Source: Paraescarpia echinospica | Taxonomy: Eukaryota > Annelida > Polychaeta > Sabellida > Siboglinidae | Reading direction: 5' to 3' | NCBI GenBank assembly: GCA_020002185.1 | Contig: CM034531.1 | Location: forward strand, 43,470,367 to 43,534,366 | Length of the DNA stretch: 64,000 nucleotides | Shown here: positions 10,620 to 22,404 of the stretch, piece by piece | How positions within the stretch are numbered: position 1 is the first letter of the stretch | Layout of the letters: each line of letters opens with the position of its first letter | Program-made: the position numbers and the translations under genes | The notes under the pieces: model-generated | What the model saw: only the letters and a program-made list of their open reading frames with translations | What the model was told of the DNA's origin: nothing | Database searches by the model: none

Positions 10620-12950
10620 CCGTCAATATGTTGCAAAGTAGGAGTACATAATAAAATGTATGCTTTCTTATGCTCGTCATGTTTGGATTGTGTTCTACAG
10701 CATATTCTTCAAAAAGTTTTGAAACAAGTTGGTGTTAAGTGAACTATAGGAAGTAGTGTATAAAAAAATGTCAGCAAAGTTGCTTTTAAAATAATTTTGA
10801 AAATTAATAAAATGTAAATGTTCCACAACATTCAAAATGTTTTAGTGATCTTCTTGACCTAAGTTCTGACTGAAAACGGGGTTTTAAAATATGCGTTACT
10901 TTTAAAGTTTTGTAATTTTATAACTTTATTTCCATCATACAATGGCCATTTTATTTGTTATCGAAACAAGAGTTCGACAGAAACAAATTCAATATATTTT
11001 ACTCTAAATTATGGGCAGAACAAATAACTATTGCACTAAAACATGTTTTTACACTGATGCAATATATTTTTATATTTTGTAGACAATAATGTTAAGCTCT
11101 TTATAGATCTACATTTTTCAAACTAAAATTAAACCTTATGTAGATAGGAAAGTGCATAACCACATATCCTATTTTAATACCGTAAATTACTTTAGTGATG
11201 TATAATGTATTTAGATGGATATCTAGATGCATATGGAAATAGCAGCTTGATTTGTGGTGCAAATAAAATGGTTTCATTATTGAATGCTTTTCGGCTTCAG
11301 TAAGTTTCTGTTATCTAAACGTTTCATTAAAAGTTCACCTCAAAATGTACAGCCATATGTAACTAGGGAAAAAGGAACATGATAGTGACATAGTTTCTAT
11401 ATTCCAACAAAAACAATGCCAATCATTCAATATGACATCGGCGTCGCCATCGGCGGCTTCGTGCATGGAGAAGTGGTGTTTTTTCTTTTAAATCAATCCG
11501 TCTGTCATGAACTGTCGTTATGTTCACTATATTCCATATAGTTTCCTTCTTTTCCTTGCTGAATCTGTTACATAAACAGCAGCTGATCCACGTTTCATTT
11601 TGATAATTTTATTGGTCACGACTCATTCGCATGGCGGTGGCTAGGCCATACTATACATACATGTTGATGACGTATTTATTGCATCTATTAACTCGGCGTA
11701 GCTAATCGAAATCTGACGGACAGTCCCGAATATTCATGAGCATGCCTTATACGGATCGTGAAGGTGGGCCCAAAGTTATTTTTGTGATATATTGTCAGGG
11801 TCATTAGTGAATAAAACATAATTCTAATGAAATAAAGGCATAAAATTACATGAAATAATCATATTAACAGGATTACCCCTAATAACGGCGTACATTACAA
11901 AGAGATTAAAATTATCAAAGAATCCCTTTAACAATCGCAAGAAAAACACCCACTCGCGGCAAATACTCTGGGAAAACGGCCCATTCGTCATGGACTTGGC
12001 AACATGAAGCATAGGCGTTGATCCAGTAATCCTTATGTCTACCCTCATGCCAATATCATTGTAGTACGAAGATTATTTGACGATTCTACACTATCACGAC
12101 TAGGGCCTGTCGATGGACGTGAACTTCATATTCTCTCCGACCTTCGTTATTTTGAACAAACAACGAGTATCTGCAAGCACGGTTTGATCTTCGTGTAACG
12201 ATGCAGTGTGTGTTTTCTAACATATGGTAAATATCATTAACACGACGATTGTCAACTACCACGGCAGTCCGTCAGGTGACGGGTTATTACGGATAAAACG
12301 GCATCCAATTGTGAATACCCTGCGTACAGGTTTGTTGTCGTTATTTTGCAACATGCATGTGTACAATTTTACAGACGACGTAATATATGTATCCAAGTTG
12401 TAACTTAGCAGGACAGGGAAAACCCAAATACGCTTACAGTAAGTGACATTTTACAAATCAACTGATATTTGCTTGTCTCGCAGTCCGTCTCCACCTGATC
12501 AGTGACACGTTTATGTAACATGGAACAATAGTATAAACCAAGCGTAACATTGCGAACAACTGGTCTAAGCTAAGTAATATTATCCTCTGGTGGAATATCA
12601 CTCTGGTGTAACATGGTGAAAGACAAAATACCACACTGCGCTAAAGGGGCAATTTTTCACCGCGTCAAACTTATCGTTGAAACTGAACAACGGCTACATC
12701 GAAACTTAATAGCGGCTACGTATGAGATGCATTATAGTGATTAACTATATCTTAAGTGTTGCGGTACATTCTGGGCTTCGAAATTATAACTGAAACTCTC
12801 TGTTATCTGGAATATCTGGATAACACTCGGCCTTAAGTATACACCTGCAAATCCGTCCGTTGTTTGGACGAAGGTTCCTTAATACTGTAGTGGTGTGGTG
12901 CGACTGGTGTACTACCGGGGTAATATTTACCACTAGTAGTTTGGGTTTTA
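10620..12950. other. Non-coding stretch, nothing recognised
   Basis: AT-rich anonymous sequence. No supported exon, RNA gene or transposon end. Confidence 0.45.
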
Positions 12951-12954
12951 GTAA

Positions 12955-13143
12955 ATTCACCAAGAACAAAGTACTAGGGGTACTGCGCAAACTAAACTCG
13001 AACAAGGCGATTGGTATGGATCAATTGTTATATAGATTTATTAAAGATAGTTTCAAACTCATTGCGTCTCCTTTGACGCATAGTTTAAGTTCCCCTTTAT
13101 CAACATCGAAATTTCAGACGATCTTAAATCAGCAAGGGTGATG
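12955..13143 (+). pseudogene. LINE reverse transcriptase scrap (N-terminal RT motif)
   Basis: The frame contains VLGVLRKLNSNKAIGMDQLLYRFIKD, then IASPLTHSLSSPL and FQTILNQQG. This is the conserved segment at the start of non-LTR RT domains (LxxLxxNKAxGxDxI...IxxPLTxxxNxSL...FP). About 60 codons remain before a stop, and the rest of the element is missing. Confidence 0.65.
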
Positions 13144-13149
13144 CACATT

Positions 13150-16100
13150 TACAAAACGAAATAGTAAATTTACATGAATAAGATGTCACGCCGGGTTCGA
13201 TTAAAGACGGAGTCGGTGTCAGTTAATGTAGTTTATGCACTGCAGTCTGGGTGAGTCTGATGTGGTTTGTCTGGTCGGATCGGGCGAAATGTGACAGTAT
13301 ATCCTCACGTTATCGTTGCGAACAATTTATCTAAACTAAGTAATGTTATCCGTAACATTTTGGCGGTACACATATATTTCTGGAAATGGTAGATTAATTT
13401 CAAGCTGCGTTATGTCACGTGATATTCTGATGTGAATAATACGGCTCATCGCTACTAACCTAGTGATATTGGTGATAAATGTAACAATATTAAACTTTTG
13501 GTGAGATTCACAACTGCTTAATAAGAAACAATATTGATGAGTCTCTAAATGTTTGTCCATGAGCGGGTGAATCCATTTCTTTAACTCACAGAATAACGTT
13601 TTGAACCAGGGTGTAAAAAATCCACGTATCCAAAAACGAATACGCGAAAACAGTGTCGTAGCTGGTGAAAACACTATAGATAATTAACACGTACATGTAA
13701 TTCTGAGCGTACGTCTTGAAAATATTGCATATTTAGGATAATTCCTGAACGTACAAGTATCCAGCCAGATTTACTTAAATTGATGCTTCATTCAAGTAGC
13801 CTATATAGAACCTATGTGTGATTCTGCTGTGCACGTGCACACAAAGTGATTTAGTTGTAATCTTGGCCCAGACAGGAATGTTGACACAACAATTCACATA
13901 TTCCACTAAGTAGGTTTTTATAAATGAATACACTTACATACATCTCAATTTTCCTTATTTGCGATAGTTTAGTTATTTTATACCAAGATTACCATTTTTG
14001 GAACTCTCAATTAATATTTACTCAATTATGACATAATCATACGATACATCACGTATGAGTTCCTTTACATATATGTCATCAGTTTGTTTGATTCAGTTTA
14101 GATGCAGTTAAACAAAACTGATTTTGTGTTCGCAATCGAGATGGGCGAGCAGGCCTCTTAATTCTTCATTCTGAGGCACCATATTAAAACAAAAATGAGG
14201 CCGGTTCATCTTAAAATCCTGGGTCTGGTTTCCTAACTAGTATGAGGCAACTGGTAAATTGAATTCTTATACATGTCATAGTTATAATGCTAGATATATG
14301 ATCTCGTAAAACGCACCAATTTGTAACACCTGACTGAGACGACAGAATATCATAGTTTATAAAGGTTATTTAGGCAGCATTTAGCTGGAACTGGTTTTGG
14401 TCTCTGCGTCCACCCAAAGCCCTATATATTTACCTATCTGATGACCAGTTGCCAAATGCCGTGCACTTGAAACGACGACGCCATATCACAAAGAAAATCG
14501 ATAACTTAAGCGAAAATATGCAATAACACAACGCACGCTAATAGTCGACGTATGATTTATGTCGTGGTGTTTACGAGGGTACATATATCTTAGTGCTAAA
14601 AGCTCCGCAGTATTATAAGTTACCGCGATGATGGATCAGTCTAGGAGCTACTGCACCTACACCAACTTGTACAGACACGAGATTGTGTGAGGTCTATGGA
14701 CATTGCTATACGAGCGAACAAGGCAAATAGTCACCGAATGAGACGTTGATGAAATGCACGCAAGGAACTGACGCAGAAACCGACGTGTAATGTATAATGT
14801 GACACAATGTGTCTTAATGCATGTATCGTCGAAATGGTACACATGTGTTTTCCATTCTGGGAATTAATTAATTATGACGATAAGTTCTGGTATAGTCAAG
14901 GATCCAGAGCGTCAAAAGGGTATTATTTTAGGATGGAAAGGACACCGCTTCCTACACTTTGCAGGCATCATATTTGTTTCAATAGGATGTGTCAGGATAA
15001 AGAATCAGGAGGCCTTATCGGCCATCTCGATTGCGAACACACCAAAATATTGGTTTGAACATACGTACCATCCATACATAATGGAGTTACTCAGTTAGTA
15101 ACAAAGAGGCAGATGAACATGAATCAACTACCGAGTTCACACGTTTTCGTAAGATGGCAGATATATCATAACGAATGAATTGCAGGCTGTAATGTTTTGT
15201 TGTTACTGTAAATGTTACGTTAAATCTGCTTAAAATATTCGACACGTATGGACGACGTATTTCCGGCTAGGCTGATACGAGAAACAACGTTATGCATACA
15301 TATAGCATTAGCTGCAATGATAGTACTTTACTTCATGTTGTGTAGACGATGGTATACGTACACAATCTAACCCTATGGTTGCATATAACACACGTGTTTG
15401 CAAAAATTCACATATTGGACCTACGTAGATTACTCCACCGTAAATTTCTCCATGTAGTTGATATGTAGCTCAACATACACGATTAGAAATCATAGCGTTG
15501 TTACCGCCAACGCGAATATGTGACAACTTACTTTACTTCTATAGGCATAATATAAAAATGTACTCATGCACGCATTAATGTATGCATGCATAGACCTACG
15601 TTCATGCCCACATGCACAAATCACAAATCGGCTGTGGGCGTATTTAAAGGCTAAATGAATTGAAAATTTAAATGCCGTTGAAACTTCGTATACGTAAACT
15701 TAATACTGTTGTCAAGTGATATGCCAAATATGAAGTTTGTTCATTGCGAACTCATATCAGTGAACCCGCTCTAACGTGGTCATTTGCGTGTCATAAAGCA
15801 ACCGTCCGATCTTCCTGACGTTACCACAGGCAGCGCCGCTGAGAGTACCCTATCCTTTCGCAACGCGAGCGGCGATGCGGCCTGTTGTTTCAAATTGTAC
15901 ATGGAATTGCAATCGCGGAATTTTGTATGTTTTTATATTAACGTAAAGATAACTATCTTATCTATAAGTTTGTCGCTGGATGTACACAGGAATTGCGTTA
16001 ACGTTTTGAGGTATTACGTTTGAACATCGCGAACGCTCAACCTCGCATTATATCCCCCTCCGCAGGATTAAGCATTTGTGATGATCAATACATCCATATC

Positions 16101-16515
16101 AAACATTATTAAACCCCATACAAGTTTGAGTGTTCGCAATTATTAAACGACAATAACTAAAAAAAGTAAGCAAAATTCATTTGGTCATCCAGCAACACAT
16201 TTTGTAGATAAGATTAGTATCTTTACGGCGATATAAACAAATATTAAATTCCGCTATTGCAAATTTAAGTATGGCCTGAAACACAAGCCATCATAGCGTC
16301 ATGCTAAATCCTATCAGTGCTACCTGCGGTGACGTCACCACTTCCGCCAGGTGTCGCAACAAATTATGTAGAAAATGTACAGAGAAGCACGATCAAAAGG
16401 GGCTTTGAACAGGGTGACGGAGGGGGACAAAATTAGTTGAATATCAGGACACTATTTTTTTAGTATAATTCATTCAGACTGGGAATAAAAAAATTCGTTT
16501 CGCTCAGTCTTTAAA
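13150..16515. other. Non-coding stretch, nothing recognised
   Basis: More than 3 kb of AT-rich sequence with no frame I can assign, no tRNA-like structure and no obvious tandem repeat. Confidence 0.45.
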
Positions 16516-16519
16516 GCAC

Positions 16520-16810
16520 GCATGTATTAGCACACGTGCTCATGTTCACACTTACGTGTGCGCATACAAGCTTATGAACATACGTACAATTGCACAGTGA
16601 CACATACACAAAAACACATATAGGCCTACACACAAAAAAACACATACGCACATATGCACATACACGCATGCACACATACGCTCAAACGCTTATACGCACA
16701 GTTACATGAATATACACATACACAACACAGCATACACACATCCATACGCGAATATGCTCACATGCACGTACTCTCACAAACACACACATTCACAAAACAC
16801 ACACAACACG
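16520..16810 (+). repeat. Degenerate CA/CG-rich simple repeat
   Basis: A long irregular run of CACACA, CATACG and CACGCA units, an eroded microsatellite. Confidence 0.85.
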
Positions 16811-17059
16811 GGCAACCGATTTAATAGACTGTTGGTGTTGGGCTGCGGGAGGGAAGAGTAGAGATGGGTGCAAATATTAAAATATATTAATTATGGGGGA
16901 GGGTAAGTGGAGAAAATATGATAATGGGAAAGGGGGAATGGAGAAACATGACATTCAATTATGGGAGAGGGGAGGTGGTCAATAGGCTTGCCAGTAGGTC
17001 CTAATACAATTAAGACCAGATTGGTACATTTAACAAAACAAGTTCCTCCTTACTTCAAA

Positions 17060-17848
17060 CCTGTAGCCTCCCCGTCTGTTCGGGGCGTGTTTCAGAATGG
17101 AGGCGACAGCTGCCTCCCCGTCTGTTCGGGGCGTGTTTCAGAATGGAGGCGACAGCTGCCTCCCCGTCTGTTCGAGGCGTGTTTCAGAATGGAGGCGACA
17201 GCTGCCTCCCCTCTGTTCGGGGCGTGTTTCAGAATGGAGGCGACAGCTTCCTCCCCTCTGTTCGGGGCGTGTTTCAGAATGGAGGCGACAGCTGCCTCCC
17301 CGTCTGTTCGGGGCGTGTTTCAGAATGGAGGCGACAGCTGCCTCCCCTCTGTTCGGGGCGTGTTTCAGAATGGAGGCGACAGCTTCCTCCCCTCTGTTCG
17401 GGGCGTGTTTCAGAATGGAGGCGACAGCTGCCTCCCCGTCTGTTCGGGGCGTGTTTCAGAATGGAGGCGACAGCTGCCTCCCCTCTGTTCGGGGCGTGTT
17501 TCAGAATGGAGGCGACAGCTGCCTCCCCGTCTGTTCGAGGCGTGTTTCAGAATTAAGGCGACAGCTGCCTCCCCGTCTGTTCGAGGCGTGTTTCAGAATG
17601 GAGGCGACAGCTGCCTCCCCGTCTGTTCGGGGCGTGTTTCAGAATGAAGGCGTCAGCTGCCTCCCCTCTGTTCGGGGCGTGTTTCAGAATGGAGGCGACA
17701 GCTGCCTCCCCGTCTGTTCGAGGCGTGTTTCAGAATGGAGGCGACAGCTGCCTCCCCGTCTGTTCGAGGCGTGTTTCAGAATGGAGGCGACAGCTGCCTC
17801 CCCGTCGGTTCGAGGCGTGTTTCAGAATGGAGGCGACAGCTGCCTCCG
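17060..17848 (+). repeat. 45/46-bp minisatellite, about 17 copies
   Basis: The unit runs GTCTGTTCGGGGCGTGTTTC then AGAATGGAGGCGACAGCTGC then CTCCCC. Two length forms (46 bp with CCCCGTCTG, 45 bp with CCCCTCTG) and a C/T or G/A change (TTCGGGG or TTCGAGG) alternate along the array, which shifts the reading frame between units. Long open frames crossing it are therefore repeat artefacts. The array is GC-rich against an AT-rich background. Confidence 0.97.
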
Positions 17849-17904
17849 ACTCACATTCTTTCATGTTCGGGTGAATTTTACATATTTATAGCAATGTTTT
17901 TGAT

Positions 17905-18060
17905 GCAATTAACAAAATATTGGGTATAAAAACACACAGCCCCCTTCTGATGCCTATATTTGCAGTTCTTTTAATTTGTAATTGTTATGGATACATTAAT
18001 ATGTTTCATTTATTGAATGATATGCCTCCGTACTTCTAAACTGTTTAAGTCTGCAATTTC
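17905..18060 (-). repeat. Arm A of a large imperfect inverted repeat
   Basis: The stretch AATATTGGGTATAAAAAC...CAGCCCCCTTCTGATGCC...GTACTTCTAAACTGTT matches the reverse complement of 20200-20370. Together with the next block it forms one side of a 2.4-kb inverted arrangement. Confidence 0.7.
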
Positions 18061-18340
18061 AACAGTACCCTCCCCCGTCTTCCTATGTCACCAATGGTGC
18101 CAAAACAGCGAGGAAGTTGCAGTTAAGGAGAAGGTGACATGACAGCGGCGCAGCGGCGAAACATTTTAAGAGCACCTCCCACCGTCTCCGCGACAGGCGG
18201 AGTCGTGATGAAGAGGTTGCTCAGCCCATCCAATATGAATTTGGTTCGGCCGGCAGGGCTTTTTGACCTTGCGTCAGCGGGGCGCAATTGGATGTTTAGC
18301 CACCCCCCAGACTACCCTCTCTGGTACCGACCCTGTGTCC
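18061..18340 (-). repeat. Arm B of the large inverted repeat (CAGGGGCGGAT family)
   Basis: This block (CCCGTCTTCC, AGCGGCGAAACATTTTAAGA, CCGTCTCCGCGACAGGCGGA, AATTTGGTTCGGCCGGCAGG) is the inverted counterpart of 19430-19700. Its right end (GCGCAATTGGATG...CTCTCTGG) resembles 1013-1065 and the reverse complement of 8172-8232. Confidence 0.7.
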
Positions 18341-18442
18341 TGTCGACTCTTTCTGAGTAAATTCGCGTCTTTGGCCCATTGCATTACCCATCACCCATGA
18401 ATTGGCGATTTACTCGAAAAAAGTGACTGGTTAGTAACTCGT

Positions 18443-18457
18443 CACTAGATGGCGCTA
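18443..18457 (+). promoter_or_regulatory. CTCF-like motif
   Basis: CACTAGATGGCGCTA closely matches the conserved CTCF core as usually written (CCACTAGRKGGCGCT). It is a sequence match only. No binding evidence is available. Confidence 0.35.
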
Positions 18458-18819
18458 CTGTGATTGGATTTAAAACCAATATAAGAGTATATCAATTTCA
18501 CTGTCCTTCACGATCTCTACGAAACTACATCACTTTTAGATTTTCCAATAGCAGAATTAACATTAGAAAACACTGTGTTTTGAATAGATGTATGACTACT
18601 TTCAAAACATTGTATTTAAGTGATTCAACTTGTGATACATTTTCAGGAGCTGAAACCTTTAGATCCTCAATTCAAAAACATTTATGTGTATAACAGATGT
18701 TTGCCTGGTGTATTTGACGTTGATATTGTGTGGTTTTTATGTCCTTATTGTTCTTATTGTTTTTATTATTCTATTATTGTTTTATTATTTATATGTATTG
18801 TTTCAGTTATCAGTCCTGT

Positions 18820-18956
18820 TACTGGGTCCACTGGACCTGTTGGAATCTGAACAAATACAATACATACTGGGTCCACTGGACCTGTAGGAATCTGAACAAA
18901 TACAATACATACTGGGTCCACTGGACCTGTAGGAATCTGAACAAATACAATACAAT
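18820..18956 (+). repeat. 45-bp tandem repeat, 3 copies
   Basis: Units begin ACTGGGTCCACTGGACCTGT, continue (A/T)GGAATCTGAACAAATACAA and end TACAT. GGTCCACTGGACC within each unit is a near-perfect palindrome. The array ends directly against the conserved 5S upstream spacer. Confidence 0.95.
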
Positions 18957-19098
18957 ACTGCATAAGCAATAAAAGTTGAAAAAGCGCACCTAATTTAACC
19001 ATATACATTTTTTTACCAAGATATATTACATTTAGTTGACATGAGGTAGCAACATTTACGGTCCTAATATAAATACGACTAAATAAGCAGCCACTTTC
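18957..19098 (+). other. Conserved 5S upstream spacer
   Basis: About 140 bp before the 5S-like gene (GCATAAGCAATAAA...GCGCACCT...AAATACGACTAAATAAGCAG) recurs in inverted orientation at 26671-26820, next to the first 20 nt of another 5S copy. This shows that gene plus spacer were duplicated as a unit. Confidence 0.8.
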
Positions 19099-19218
19099 GT
19101 CTACGGCCATATCACGTTGAAAACACCGGTTCTCGTTCGATCACCGAAGTTAAGCAACGTCGAGCACGGTTAGTACTAAGATGGGTGACTGCCTGTGGAT
19201 ACCGGGTGCTGTAGGCTT
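19099..19218 (+). rRNA. 5S ribosomal RNA gene, possibly degenerate
   Basis: A 120-nt sequence begins GTCTACGGCCATATCACGTT and ends ATACCGGGTGCTGTAGGCTT, the hallmark ends of a metazoan 5S gene. The internal promoter region (GAAGTTAAGCAACGTCGAGC, GGTTAGTAC, GATGGGTGACTGCCT) is recognisable. Ends GTCTACGGC and GCTGTAGGC can pair as helix I. Compared with the usual invertebrate 5S sequence (from memory) there are several changes in the second half (GTCGAGCACGG, TACTAAGATG, CCTGTGGATACC), some in helices, so this solitary copy may be a pseudogene. A T-run terminator follows. It would encode the large-subunit 5S rRNA transcribed by Pol III. Confidence 0.85.
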
Positions 19219-19220
19219 TT
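19217..19220 (+). terminator. Pol III T-run terminator of the 5S gene
   Basis: TTTT directly follows the 3' end of the 5S-like sequence, the standard Pol III stop. Confidence 0.6.
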
Positions 19221-19282
19221 CATTTTCTACCATTTATTTTTGCTACTCAAAACGATGACACCTTGATAACAAATAGCTCAAT

Positions 19283-19345
19283 TTAGCATTTCATTAATTA
19301 GTTAATTAATTAATTAATCACTTAATCAATTGATTAACTAATGAG
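19283..19345. repeat. (TTAA)n-rich tract
   Basis: Tandem TTAATTAA/TAATTAAT units with partial self-complementarity. Confidence 0.85.
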
Positions 19346-19429
19346 TTAATTAAAGCAAACTACGGAAGTTGTTTTCTTCCGTAATGCACGTTGTCATGCG
19401 ATGTCTAGTGTTGTTGAAACTGTTTGCTG

Positions 19430-19700
19430 TGTGGCAAAACCTCTAATTGCACCCCTCGCTGACGCTAGGCCAAAAAGCCCTGCCGGCCGAACCAAATTCA
19501 TATTGGGTGGGCTGAGCAACCTCTTCATCACGACTCCGCCTGTCGCGGAGACGGTTGGGGTGCTCTTAAAATGTTTCGCCGCCGCGCCGCCGTCACTTCA
19601 CCTTCTCCAAGGTTAACTTCACCTTCTCCGCTGTCTTGCACCAATTGTAACAACGGAAGACGGGGGGAGGATGCTGTTGACATTTTTGGCGGCAGCGTTC
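19430..19700 (+). repeat. Arm B' of the large inverted repeat
   Basis: This is the inverted partner of 18061-18340 (AATTGCACCCCTCGCTGACG, CGGCCGAACCAAATTCATAT, TGGGTGGGCTGAGCAACCTC, AACGGAAGACGGGGGGAGG). Its left part also matches 8211-8330 in direct orientation. Confidence 0.7.
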
Positions 19701-20199
19701 ACACATTCAACAGGGCTAGGGGACATGCCACTGTAACGGATGCATAGTGCGGCTACGTTCAAAAGGTCTAGGAAGGCCCCTCGTACACGCATATGGGACA
19801 TCGGCACATTATATATGCCCTAAAATTAACGTATAACCTAGAATAATGTTATATGTATCATGATGTCTTGGTAGAGGTAGGTATATATTAATTATGTGAG
19901 ATTATTATTCACTTAGGTAAATGAATTCCACTTGAGGGAAAATGTTCCGCATAAATAGTCTGTAATATAAGGGAAGGAGTAGTTTGTTTGGAGCTTTGCA
20001 GAATATCAGCGGGATGTAGTTGGCGGTCTCATTGGGGATACATTCATTGTTTTAGGGAACCTGTTGTGCATATGCACACACCAGTCCCAACACGAACAAA
20101 AAACCAACCTCGCCACGGGCTTACGTTTGTGAACAGCTACTCATATTACTAACTATGTGAATCTTAATATGAGATACATACATAAGTATGACTTTTATG

Positions 20200-20370
20200 G
20201 TGACTTGCAAACTTAAGCAATGCTGTTTTTTCCCCATACAGACAACAGTTTAGAAGTACATTAAATATATGGAACATACTAACATGTCCATAATAATTAC
20301 ACATTAAAAGAACTGCAAGCATAGGCATCGGAAGGGGGCTGGGTGTTTGAGCCCCACCCAATATTTTGTT
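20200..20370 (+). repeat. Arm A' of the large inverted repeat
   Basis: The reverse complement matches 17905-18060 (GGCATCGGAAGGGGGCTGGG, CACCCAATATTTTGTT). It lies immediately before the satellite-bearing element at 20395. Confidence 0.7.
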
Positions 20371-20394
20371 ATTTTTATAGATGTTTTTCATGAG

Positions 20395-21125
20395 CGTCTT
20401 CCGAGTTGCCGCGAAAAAGAATCGGTGCGTTTTTGCGTGTCACCTGCAGCGCCATGGGGCGATGACGCGATGCGCGATGCGATGGGCGATGCGATGGGCG
20501 ATGCGCGACGCGATGGGCGATGCGATGGACGATGCGCGATGCGATGCGCGATGCGATGCGCGATGCGATGGACGATGCGCGATGCGATGGACGATACGCG
20601 ATGCGATACGTGATGCGATGCGCGATGCGATGCGCGATGCGATACGCGATGCGCGATGCGATGCGATGCGTGATACGATACGCGATGCGCGATGCGATGC
20701 GCGATGCGATGCGCGATGCGATGCACGATGCGATGCGCGATGCTATGCGCGATGCGATACGCGATACGATGCGCGATGCGATGCGCGATGCGATACGCGA
20801 TGCGATGCGCGATGCGATGCGCGATGCGATACGCGATACGATTCGCGATGCGATGCGCGATGCGATACGCGATGCGATGCGCGATGCGATGGGCGATGCG
20901 ATGCGCGATGCGATGGTATAAATTATAAAGATGCCGTAATGAGCATACGTACATCGAAAAGGAGACTTAGGCAGCCATTTGTATTTTATTAAACGCATTC
21001 CTTTTTGTGTTCAGAGCATGTGATGATGGCTGATGACGCTGACTGTACGAATACGGTTACATATATATTTTGTTTGCGCACAAAATTTGTTGTGTTCGTA
21101 CTTCTAAATGTTGTGACGAAAGTCT
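20395..21125 (+). mobile_element. Satellite-cored repeat element, copy 1 (12-bp array, about 37 units)
   Basis: A left flank (GCGTTTTTGCGTGTCACC, TGCAGCGCCATGGGGCGATG) leads into a 12-bp array of GCGCGATGCGAT units with scattered variants (about 20470-20918). A right flank follows (GATGGTATAAATTATAAAG, CATGTGATGATGGCTGATGA, CGCTGACTGTACGAATACGG). Both flanks and the array recur in opposite orientation at 26240-26650, and the right flank alone at 24640-24770, so array and flanks move together. Met-Arg-Asp-Ala and Arg-Ile-Ala-Ser-His frames are artefacts of the 12-bp period. About 70 bp between 20938 and 21010 are absent from copy 2. Confidence 0.8.
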
Positions 21126-21179
21126 GGGGCAAACATATTTCATAACATGACATATATGTACTTCTTCTACTGCTCAAAT

Positions 21180-22235
21180 TGCAGTTTTTAAATTATTTTC
21201 GTCTGGATATCCTTGGTAGAAAATATAAAACTTATTTTGTATACATGGGAAGAGACGACAACTTTTTTCAACTTTCGCTTATTGCAAATGCCGTTCGTTT
21301 GTGTCCAAGTTTATGTTTCAATTATTATAAATAGCTACAATATTCGAAGTCGGTTTAACAAGAAGCAATATACATTAAATCATCAAAAAAACTGAATTTA
21401 GTCGTCATTTGCGTCACATGTTTTTCTTTCTGTCTACAGTTTAATTGTTTCTTTTTAGTTATGTGAATCGAATAGCTGAGGCACAGTTTACCAAACCGTA
21501 GATACGCTACAGTGTAACTGCCTGTCAATCGCAGCGATTTACGATGCTGTACAATATAGCATGCGGCACAAAGTGGTGTAATTCCATGGTGCATATAAAC
21601 TAATTTAATAAAAAGAAGAAGAAGAAGAAACAGATTGTGCAATTGAAGAAAAGAAATCAGCAACACAAATCACAGCAATACTATTGCCATGAATACACGC
21701 ATTAGAATGCAACAATGAATGTTAGTTATATAAGTCACTAACATTATTTACTCACACAAATCTCTTGACATTTAGACGTTGCAAGTGCATATATACAATC
21801 CACTGTTGTTGTTATATAGTTCCATAGCTTAACACCTCGACGTCTAATGGTTTTATATAATACGTTAGTTTTAGAAATCGGTACATGCAGTAGATCCACA
21901 TGGCGTGTCCTATAATTATTGGTTAACGATTTGCCGTTAAATACCGGAAGGACAATTGGTTTCTCATTCTACCATGTGCAACGGCCAACACATTTTCTTT
22001 AGACGACCAATTTGTAATTAAACAGACTGAAACGATCACAAACAATTGCTAAGAAAGCTCATGTTAAATGTATGATTATTAAAAAAATATTTAAAAAATC
22101 GTATTATATTGATTGTTAACGCGGATTTGAAATACCGCATGAAAATGTCTGTATTGTTATCTGTGTCATGTTTACGAGTTAAAGTTCGCCACTTATGACA
22201 TGCATTGCGTTTCAGCAGTGAAGCGTGGTACAAGT
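21180..22235. other. Non-coding stretch, nothing recognised
   Basis: AT-rich. A short AAG run lies at about 21609-21628. No supported gene. Confidence 0.45.
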
Positions 22236-22239
22236 CCCT

Positions 22240-22400
22240 GGAAGACTAGCTCAGTGGTTACGCCGCTACAGCCTCAATCACGGGGTTTCCTGCACATCCT
22301 CTTCATGTGTCTGATGTTTTCCTTGCCGACTTCGACTTTGTAGTCTACAGTAGATATAGCGTTTTACACAAGCTAGTAAATTGTTATAACATACATTGTA
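22240..22400 (+). mobile_element. Probable tRNA-derived SINE, degenerate
   Basis: GACTAGCTCAGTGGTTACGC (about 22244-22263) is a good tRNA D-arm/A-box match. A weakly T-loop-like CGGGGTTTCC follows, and the body ends in a short TATAGCGTTTTACAC tail. The B-box is poor, so this is either an old SINE or a decayed tRNA-like sequence. Confidence 0.5.
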
Positions 22401-22404
22401 TAAC

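Noticed and set aside
16961..17929. Several long plus-strand reading frames (up to 264 codons) rich in VCSGRVSEWRRQLPP-like repeats
   Set aside because: They are translations of the 45/46-bp minisatellite. Mixed unit lengths shift the frame, and all three frames are open in the same way.
20375..20998. Long frames on both strands made of Met-Arg-Asp-Ala or Arg-Ile-Ala-Ser-His repeats (also 26254-26757)
   Set aside because: A 12-bp repeat leaves all frames open. There are no flanking exon signals and both strands are equally open.
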